Below, piece after piece: positions 56,596 through 64,000 of a stretch of 64,000 nt of DNA. The stretch covers positions 7,192,001-7,256,000 of the forward strand of contig CM114275.1 in assembly GCA_050084515.1 (NCBI GenBank). Direction: 5' to 3'. This DNA comes from Blasia pusilla. Lineage: Eukaryota > Marchantiophyta > Marchantiopsida > Blasiales. The translations under genes and the position numbers were made by a program. Each line of letters opens with the position of its first letter. Positions within the stretch are counted from its first letter, which is position 1. The notes under the pieces were generated by a model. That model had not been told where the DNA came from and did not search any database. It was given only the letters and a program-made list of their open reading frames with translations.

Positions 56596-56964
56596 GTGAA
56601 ATCTGTGAAAGACCTATTTTCATAAAACACGTATAGAATCACATACAATCGAGCCAAACCCACTCCACGATGGGAGAATCCACGTCGAATCTTGCGGAAA
56701 CCACCATAGCCAAGAGCTCTACTCACTACCAAGGCTAACTCCCAACGCAACACGCTCAACTCAAAGAACTAACTGTTCTTTGAGTGCACTCCACACTATA
56801 TCCTCCAACCTAAGAGCGGGCCCTACTGGAAAAGTCACCCTCAATAGAGTAACCCCCAACCCTATGTATGAAATCGCATCTCTACCTAGACACTACGGCC
56901 CTCCATAAAGTACGGCCTCTACTAGCACACTATACTCTACGACATAATCTGTATGGTCATGACA
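56596..56964 (-). repeat. LTR-core-like block at the 5' side of M1
   Basis: About 369 bp closely related to 42428-42799 (shared CTCTACCTAGACACTACGGC, CCTAAGAGCGGGCCCTACTG and GTATAGAATCACATACAATC). It stops exactly where the 104-bp modules begin in the 3' copy. On the minus strand it starts TGTCATGA and ends GATTTCA. Either the 5' LTR lost its terminal modules, or the core is a separate unit. Confidence 0.7.
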
Positions 56965-57069
56965 CGGCCTAACTCCAAAAAATCCACTCTCCAGCAATCC
57001 GTCTCCTCCACATGTCTCCTTCATGCAAATCGTGAGTACTACTACAACACTATAGTTGTCATATTGTAC

Positions 57070-57535
57070 ATTGCACACCTAGTGAGGGACACATACCTTG
57101 GAGACCAAAATAGTCTCCACGCCTCGATGTCTGCCTCATGGAGAATCCAAAATTTTTGATAACCATCCATGGGAGGGCCCTCCAAATGCCAAAAAAATCC
57201 TTTCCATGCCATGATGGGATCCAATCTCTGTTGGTTCCACATCCTCTCTGCATCATTCCAATTATCAAACTCCTCCATAAAATCATCCAACTTGAGGGCT
57301 CCCACCATGCTTGAGAACTGTCATGGTCCGCTCGTGGACCGATAGATATCACAATCATCCATGTGACAATCCCACAATAATGGTGTGGCAATATTCGTGA
57401 CACTTTGTGGCCTCTTGGGTAACTTAGAATCCATTGACCCCCCATTTGGAGCAAATACAATTGACGACTAAGGTAGTTCCTCATGTGGAAACCCTCGATA
57501 CCTAGCCCCATTCCTACCATCACAACGCTCCCCAT
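57070..57535 (-). pseudogene. gag fragment of element M2
   Basis: Encodes MVGALKLDDFMEEFDNWNDA, LDPIMAWKGFFWHLEGPPMD, GYQKFWILHEADIEAWRLFW and SPRYVSLT, homologous to gag of M1 and P-B. It is cut at about 57070, about 100 bp from the M1 LTR-core block, so it belongs to another copy upstream in the minus-strand direction. Confidence 0.75.
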
Positions 57536-60500
57536 AAAATTGTGGATACGCCGTGGGGAAACCTAAAACTCATCTAGCTCACTCCCAAGCCATTAAATTT
57601 GCAATAGAGAATGCCCAAAACCTGCACACATCTTCACCTATCTCACTCAAGACCAACACTTGGCAAATAGCCCTCACACTTAGTCACCCTCGACCACTGT
57701 GGTATAAATCCATCCCACCAAATTTCCCTACAATATCCGTGGTACTATTGCCCACTCAAAAACGTGCTAACAAGATTGTGTGTCATCTAGTTCTCGCCTA
57801 TCACCCAAAACTCACCCCTCCAACATCCTCATAAACATCAAGGGAAGTGGGTGAATACCCTTGTCCACACCAACAAGGCATCAATTGATTGTGGGTGTGT
57901 TGGTAACACAACATGCATAAAAATTATTGAGTTAAGCACACTTTGTGAGAATAGAACTAGGATGGGTGACTTGGAAGTTGTGTTGAACTATCTCAGAAAA
58001 AACCTGTCAGTCCTCACGCTCGCTACCAAGATGGATTACGGTGCCTTTAACGCTCCCTCATACACTTTCAAAACCTACAAACCTGTGATTCACCTGCATC
58101 ACCTCCCGCTCACTTCTCCACCATGCTTCCTAGCGTCGGGTCCCTTGCTAGGCCAAAAAAAGACCACCATGGGAAAGCACGGGCAACGAAACCAATGGGA
58201 ATTTGAGTTCCTATTGCTTGTTGCGTCGTGCTAAATTGCCAACTCGCCGGAAAATTGGACGCAAATTCCTTCACCTAAAAGAACGCACTCCAATTGATGT
58301 GCCAATCAGTAACTCCCTTTATTCTTCTTGTGTGAGTTTTGATATATCCTAAAGTAACCAACTGCCACTATTGTCCCAATCCAAATAGTACACCTAGGGA
58401 TTCTCCATCTATATCTAAATCCCATAAATCTAGACCTTCACAATTTAATATGGCCTTGTATACAAAATAATTGCTTCATTTGGAATTCAATTTCTTGGTT
58501 GGCATGCATACACCTCAACTTCACTTCCATTATGCATTGGGTACAAGGAAGCCATAAGGCAACATCCAAGATGCATAAATAAAGTTGTATGCTCCTAAAG
58601 ACAGTCCTCAATGCATTGTGACTTCCTTTGACATCATCACTCCCCAAAATGATATCCATGACACAAAATTGGCATGAGCTCAACACTAGCTATTATGCCG
58701 CTCACCAATTGCAATGACTTCACCCACAAGGATCACAAATATGCACATCCAATTTTCACTATTATATGCTCCAAGAACCAAATCAACAATACAATTTTAG
58801 AAGACTCTCACAATGCGTTTTCCACAAAGTACCCAAAATTCCTTCCATGATAACCAATCATCTTGCCCGCAACTCATGGAAACAAACCGTTTTTAATTAG
58901 TAAAACACATCTTGACTTGAATCACTTAGTAACAATATCACCAATCAAGTTGGATGGTCAACATAGTTATGTTCTAAGCGTGCCATAACATACAAAGGTA
59001 TGATCTATTGGAAGATGCATGTACAACGTCATGTTGTTGCATATGTATAGATAGAACATCATACGGTAGCCTTGCTTTCCATTTATGCCCCTCCCATTGC
59101 ATTCGTGTCATGCATTGGGATATGACAAAAAATCTTACATTCATGTTCCTTCTAGGGCAACTCAAAGGGATCCCCTAGGACTTTACAGCAGAACCCTTAG
59201 AGATGAAACACCATATGTTGTTACGGCAAGGGCATGACGATGACGATGACTAAGTTTTTTTTTTTTTTATATATGTTGTGTGTGTGGCTTTGACTTTGTC
59301 AACATGCATTATAATTTCCGAAGAATCCAAAATGACCGTTTGATTAGAAATGAACGTAAAATCCTTCACTCCCGCCCCACCCTGCACCCTCCACAAGAGT
59401 GGGAATTCCCTAATACAAGTCCAATCAAAGTGAAAAAACGTATTCGTTCCAATCCTCTCTTTTTTTTAAATCGTCAAACGGTTGCATCTCTTTTAGTCTC
59501 TCTTTTAAGAAAATAATTTGATCAACTATTGGTTAACGGGATTGAAAGCCCATGGAAGAATCGCCTCACACAACAAACCATCGCTTAATTCACTTCTATA
59601 CCCGGGATGAGGATGCCCCCGACACGGAACGCAAGGTGATAGAACTGCAAGTATGCGAGCTCTCGAGAACTGCACTCGTGTTGTGTTGTCTGAGACCCAG
59701 TTCTTGTATACTTGGAGCTCAGGCCCTGTATCTTGGGTTACCACTCGTTGGAAAGCGATGACATAACTCCAACGGAACTGGAAATAAACAACAAAATCTC
59801 AAGCGGACGACCAAATGTGTGAAAAGTGACGGATCTGCGTGCCCACTCGTTGCAGGACGCGAATCAATCTCGAGAACCGACAGGAAGCTTATGTGCATGC
59901 AAGCAGACCAACGTTAGACGAGAAGGCCACCCACAAACATCTGATACGAGATACGGAGGACGTGCCTCTGGTTCGTGATATAGAACACTGATACGTGCAC
60001 CTGTGAACTCCAATACAACCCCACTACATCCGCTGCCCTGAATGGTCAAGAAAACCTTGCCTCACTGACTCACGAAAACAGGGCGGCCAGCGCCTTTGTA
60101 GTTATAGAACCCCTGGGACGTGTTGTCACTTTCCATGATTTAATCACACTTGGGAGTACTTTCTCAAGGTCCACGTATATGGATTGGAACCAAATGGCAT
60201 GTTTTTACTACTCACTACTACAACCCCTTCTTTTCAGGGAAATTGCCTCTTCCATACAAAACTAGGCCTATCAGCCCTACACACAATTGTTCTTAGCTCC
60301 ATACCATCTTCACTACGTACTGTGCTCTACTTCTGTAACTCGAATCGATATCCATGCCGATGACTCATTTTTGTAGAGATTCGGCCGCCTACTGCATCAT
60401 GGGGATTTTTCCAAGGACTCCATCCATTCTGCGTATATCAAAGAGTTCTTTGGAGTCCAGCTGTGCCTGGTCTCGGAACTGTCACGGCTCACTCGGCCGA

Positions 60501-60640
60501 TGTAGTGATTCTCCTGCTCCAACTCTTGTCGCATCACCTCATCCGGCAGCTGGAGTAATCCGGAATTCGCTTTCCACAAGTCGCACTTACACCATAAAAT
60601 AATAACTACCTCTTACACGGATGGGCAAGTTTCAGTATCG
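57536..60640. other. Mostly featureless interval
   Basis: No host exon or transposon domain recognised apart from the 5S-like fragment at 57891-57990. A minus-strand open stretch at 60579-60397 (LLQLPDEVMRQELEQENHY, then SWTPKNSLIYAEWMESLEK) looks protein-like in composition, but I cannot place it in a family or link it by splice sites to the LUMINIDEPENDENS-like gene. Confidence 0.35.
57891..57990 (+). pseudogene. 5S rRNA-like fragment
   Basis: GTGGGTGTGTTGGTAACACAA, GAGTTAAGCACACTTTGTGA, GAATAGAACTAGGATGGGTG and TTGGAAGTTGTGTTGAAC follow plant 5S rRNA from near its 5' end to its 3' end with small deletions. The C box GGATGGGTGAC is intact. It is more complete at the 5' end than the copy at 55640 and has the same orientation. 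Confidence 0.7.
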
Positions 60641-60799
60641 CCACCGATTAGCACGTCAGTTATCACACCGAAATTACACAGATAGAGTTCAAAAATCTTA
60701 ATATAATTAATTTTGTGGTGCCTTGCGCACTCCCGAGAAACACATATCGTAAGAAATTAACTCACAGAAATACCTGCAGACACAATTGGCACCTAAGCC

Positions 60800-61756
60800 C
60801 TAAGGACCTCTCCACATTGGTGGTCTAGGAGGACCGATATTCTGGTGCCACGGTTGTTGAGGTTGTCTCAAATCCCTCCCGTGAGGAAATTGAGGAGCTG
60901 CAGTTGATGCACCTGGCCTTGCACTACGTTCAGGCGCTTGCTGCCAATGGGGTGGGGGTGGAGGTGGAGGCCTATAGCCTCCTTGAAAGGGAGGTGGAAC
61001 CGGCCTTAATCTTTCATTTGGCACCCACACAGGCACATTTTCAACTAAATTACCTTGCCTAGAACCACCGAAATCTGAAAATTCTCTACCTATGGGTCTC
61101 ATCTGCGCATCAGGAGGAGGACCAGGGGGCCTGGGCCATCTATTGTTCCTACCTAAACCAGAATCCTGACCAGCATGCAACATTGCATTTTCATTTACAG
61201 AGGGAGCAATTACAAGATGAGACCCATTAGACCATGGTCGCTGACTAACATTATGCATTTCCTGTTGAGGAACAACACAAGTTACAGCACCTAATTCCAC
61301 TTGTGACAAACCAACCATTCCAACGTAATTATGCGGTCGCACATTATGGGTCATTATCGTCTGCGGTCTCATATGCGACTGTTCCGGACCAGAGTGAATT
61401 TGGGGAGCATTTGCTGGAGGCCTACCAACAACAGCACCAACACTAGTCCAAGATTGAGGAGGTTCAGGCCAATTAGTGACTTTGCTTCCTTGAAGCTGTA
61501 CTGATGGCTGTAAAATTTGAATTCCTCCAGATTGCATTGGAGGTAGGGGTGGTAACGGTGGGGGTGGAGGGAGTCGTGGTTGCTCCCAACCAGATGTATC
61601 CTGTATGCTTCTGCCCACCAGGGGTGGTATCTGTGGTGGAGTTGGAAATCTGTTGTCCACACCAGCTTGAGAAATAAATCCCATGGGCTGCTGCTGCCCA
61701 ATTCCAGCATGTGCATGCTTTGTTACTGAGTCTTCACCCCGCTGCAGTTCAGGTGG
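60800..61756 (-). CDS. LD: LD-like terminal exon
   Basis: Starts after TTTGTGTGCATGCTGTGTGCAG in phase 0 (PPELQRGEDSVTKHAHAG). It is low-complexity and proline-rich, with PPPPPLPPLPP, RWPRPPGPPPDAQMRP, GGYRPPPPPPPHWQQAPER and a closing QPWHQNIGPPRPPMWRGP. LD homologues have similar disordered C-termini; no folded domain is visible. Confidence 0.8.
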   Translation of the reverse strand, partial: PPELQRGEDSVTKHAHAGIGQQQPMGFISQAGVDNRFPTPPQIPPLVGRSIQDTSGWEQPRLPPPPPLPPLPPMQSGGIQILQPSVQLQGSKVTNWPEPPQSWTSVGAVVGRPPANAPQIHSGPEQSHMRPQTIMTHNVRPHNYVGMVGLSQVELGAVTCVVPQQEMHNVSQRPWSNGSHLVIAPSVNENAMLHAGQDSGLGRNNRWPRPPGPPPDAQMRPIGREFSDFGGSRQGNLVENVPVWVPNERLRPVPPPFQGGYRPPPPPPPHWQQAPERSARPGASTAAPQFPHGRDLRQPQQPWHQNIGPPRPPMWRGP

Positions 61757-64000
61757 CTGCACACAGCATGCACACAAAGAAAGAAATACACTGGTCACAT
61801 ACTAAAATCACCATAAGTTTTGCAGTACAACATAAATTCATCCTCACACATACGAAGAAACTGTTTTGAATGCTGAATGCATCTAATTAATTGTAATTGT
61901 GACCTCCACAATCTTCTTTCCAGTTCACTGACAATGACAAGAAGTTCCCACAATCACAGGGTCGGTGTGACTAATTGGATCCAAGTAATGAGACAAATAC
62001 AAAAGGGTTCTATAAACCTGAATCTTAATGAGCCAGACTGGCCTAGTTTGTTCCCGAGATGAATCAACCATATTTCTACAAAATGATAAAACGTTAAAAT
62101 CTAATTACACTGCTGATGATCAGTGGGTTTGATCACAGTTCTCTTCTGCTGGATATTGTTGGATGCTTACAACCAATTCTTACGTCCAGGGGTCCATCTT
62201 ATTTAGTAGTATCATGACTGCTAGATTCCCTCATTTTTCCCAGTTAGGAAGCTATGTTCAAACTCTAAGCAGATCCTTTCTAAGAGCTTGAGCAATGTCA
62301 CAAATAGGAAATTGTGAAATAGTCATGTAGACATGCCAGGCACATAACAAGGTTGATCCCAATCAAGAAGCTGCACAAGAAAAATATAAGCACCACAATA
62401 TTCATAGCAATTTGCTTGTATGCAGTATGTAAACTGAAGCTACTTTGCATAAAAACCCTAATCTGTGGTACAAAGGACCTTATCACACGGACGTCCAGAG
62501 CAAAAAAGAGAAATAAGATGATCCATGTAATACCCACCACCTGATCCACAGATGGTACTGGTCGCCCAGGCTGCGGAGGTATCAAATTGTTTGCAGCTCC
62601 CAGTCTGTCCTGTCCTAGATCTCCAGTTGTAGTTCTCGTGCCAACACCCATATTGCCATTGTTGTTTGTCTGTTTCAGTGGGTCCATTGGTTGTGCAAGC
62701 ACATTCTGATTTGTCCTTCCACTTGTAGCAAGACCGTGTTGCAAAGTCAGCTGAGTGACTAGATCAGGATTTTGGAGAAGAAGTGCAAGAAGAGCCGGGT
62801 CATGGGTTGCACCATTGTTAGCTGAAAGTTGTTGTAAAACCAGTTCCAGACCTTTCGCATTAGAACCCTTGCTTGACACATCAGATGGTGAATCTTGCCC
62901 ACAGTAACCATTTCCAGTCCCTACATTGTTACTAGGAACTTCTGATGGCATTACATTCATATTCGACACCTTGATAGGATCTGGCTGACTTGGCTTTCCC
63001 GGTACAACTTTCCGCTGATTGTTGTCTAAGAAAATTTCAAATGTAAGACTGTCATCATAGTTTGGTTCTTCTTCCCATGGGTCCTTTGGGTCACCGGGTA
63101 TGGTGTATGCGTCTGGATAATATGCTTCTTCTTCTCGCTTCACGCGTGCAGACTGGACCTCTTTCTCTTTGCTGTCCTCTCCAGCAGCAACATTCCATTG
63201 TGGATCCGGTTGATATTCTGTGAGGATAGCCAAAGAAAACGGCGACCACAACGTTAGCAATGCAGGAAAAGGCACAAAACCAGAAGAGAATCTACTATCT
63301 TTCAATTTTATCTATTGCAAGTTCTTCTCAACTCGGCAGAATTTTTCGTGACACATACCAGGTGGAATTCTCCAACGGACCATACTGGCTCGCAAAGCCG
63401 CATAAAAGTCAACCAATTGTGTTTCTTTCGGTGGTGGGTGTTCCTCAAGTTCCTGCACAAATTCTTGTTTCCGGATACTCTCTTCATTTGCAAAATTCCC
63501 AGTTGTATCTTTTACCACATCCGTCAAAACTGTTACTTCTGCCTTATCTTCCAGTCCTGCCTCAGTGACATGTTCATGCAATCCAATCAACTGGACATTC
63601 TCTACAGGAGGATACCATGGATTTTCCAATGTGGCTGTTGTGTCCACCTTGCCTTCTAGTAGATTTTCAGCTGATTCTCTCCTACTCACTTCTTGTACAG
63701 AAATACCTGCATCACTTGACTTAGATACAACTAATTCATGAATCTGTACACCATTGCTTGTAGCAGTTAGTTCCATATGCAAATGTGGGTTTCCTAACTG
63801 ACTCCTAGTCTCAGGTAGATCTTGGGAATCTTCTAGAGGCGACACCTCTGTAAAAGCAACCGCATCCTGCTCCGACATCTTGTGAACTTCTTGTGGACTG
63901 CAGTCCATATCCCTGGGGGGTAAATTTTCTTCTGATGAAGGGGTTGTTATGAACATCTGGGTAGGATTTTGCGACGAAGTAGGAATGACCCTCTGTGAAA
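60800..64000 (-). CDS. LD: LUMINIDEPENDENS-like nuclear regulator, 3' part (5' end outside window)
   Basis: Three exons on the minus strand: 64000-63359 (open at the window edge), 63217-62541 and 61756-60800. Introns are GT-AG (CCACCTG|GTATGTG...CCTCACAG; GATCAG|GTGGTG...TGTGTGCAG) and phases match. The protein has VRWRIPP joined to EYQPDPQWNVAAGEDSKEKE, then DPKDPWEEEPNYDDSLTFEI and DPALLALLLQNPDLVTQLTL, all recognisable from plant LUMINIDEPENDENS, a homeodomain-like protein of the autonomous flowering pathway in angiosperms. The C-terminus is long, rich in Pro, Gly and Gln with poly-proline runs, ending RPPMWRGP. The N-terminal homeodomain-like part is not in the window. No stops in the exons, so it looks functional. 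Confidence 0.85.
62541..63217 (-). CDS. LD: LD-like middle exon
   Basis: From the acceptor CTATCCTCACAG: EYQPDPQWNVAAGEDSKEKE, YYPDAYTIPGDPKDPWEEEP, NYDDSLTFEIFLDNNQRKVV, then a Ser/Asn-rich linker and the helical DPALLALLLQNPDLVTQLTL block, ending PSVDQ at the donor. The reading frame continues past the donor as a hydrophobic stretch, which is intron. Confidence 0.88.
63359..64000 (-). CDS. LD: LD-like upstream exon (partial)
   Basis: Open from the window edge through a Ser/Glu-rich region (SSQNPTQMFITTPSSEENLP, LEDSQDLPETRSQL, KETQLVDFYAALRASMVRWR) to IPP at the donor CCACCTG|GTATGTG. The frame is open upstream of the ATG at 63956, so that Met is probably internal. Confidence 0.82.

Larger units (their letters stand above)
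42324..56964 (-). mobile_element. Ty3/Gypsy element M1 (minus strand), interrupted by a nested chromovirus
   Basis: Minus-strand relative of P-A to P-E. From its 5' side: a 369-bp LTR-core-like block (56964-56596), leader (to about 55140), gag (55102-54697, then 47270-46640 after the nested insertion), knuckles, protease (46139-45432), RT (45435-44750), RNase H and integrase (44737-42935), a polypurine tract (TTAGGGGGGCGAG) and a 3' LTR (42903-42324). It lacks both the methyltransferase and the PHD finger: protease runs straight into RT, and integrase stops at ICRFHVGDC. Many stops and indels. Confidence 0.8.

Noticed and set aside
57553-58234. Plus-strand frames at 57.5-58.2 kb as genes
   Set aside because: No domain; the region overlaps a 5S-like fragment and has no splice support.
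62298-62540. Hydrophobic membrane-like extension of the LD middle exon frame
   Set aside because: It begins at the GT donor and is read-through into the intron; the next exon joins in phase.

Overview
The window is nuclear DNA of a land plant. Evidence: two host genes with plant-type introns (a LUMINIDEPENDENS-like gene and the remains of an RDR3/4/5-type RNA-dependent RNA polymerase, both on the minus strand) lying in dense, nested LTR retrotransposons, a MITE, long (CT)n microsatellites and 5S rRNA-like debris. I cannot name the species. The mix of elements fits a repeat-rich lineage such as a lycophyte, fern or bryophyte better than a familiar crop, but that is inference.

Layout. 1-4.5 kb: no recognised gene. 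4.5-9.6 kb: a decayed non-LTR retrotransposon with zinc finger, reverse transcriptase (RT) and a C-terminal nuclease-like domain (R2/RLE style), plus 3'-tail copies of the same family at 4.55, 5.2 and 13.6 kb. 9.6-14.4 kb: tandem duplications, a (TC)n tract and a Mutator-like MITE. 14.46-32.3 kb: head-to-tail copies and fragments of one Ty3/Gypsy family on the plus strand (P-A, P-B, P-C, P-E). 33.04 kb: about 249 bp of (CT)n. 34.7-38.35 kb: an older copy (P-D) carrying a second MITE. 39.6-42.2 kb: six exons of the RDR remnant. 42.3-57 kb: a minus-strand relative (M1) whose gag is split by a complete, young chromovirus (47,276-54,691; target duplication AACAT). 57.1-57.5 kb: a gag fragment of another relative (M2). 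57.5-60.7 kb: mostly featureless, with a 5S-like fragment. 60.8-64 kb: the 3' part of the LUMINIDEPENDENS-like gene, running off the window.

The most interesting system is the Ty3/Gypsy family. Its fullest copy, P-B (18.2-27.8 kb), reads gag - two zinc knuckles - protease - DNA (cytosine-5) methyltransferase - RT - RNase H - integrase - PHD finger. The methyltransferase keeps a motif I-like segment, the PCQ catalytic loop with its cysteine, the ENV motif and the C-terminal motif IX/X region. The PHD finger ends the polyprotein and is seen in P-B, P-C and, decayed, P-D. A retroelement joining a DNA-methylation writer to a histone-reader-like module would be unusual. All copies here are broken by stops and frameshifts, many of which look like C-to-T changes.

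Coordinates of decayed domains are by eye. LTR limits of the PHD family are only partly resolved. Every homology call comes from motif recognition without a database search.
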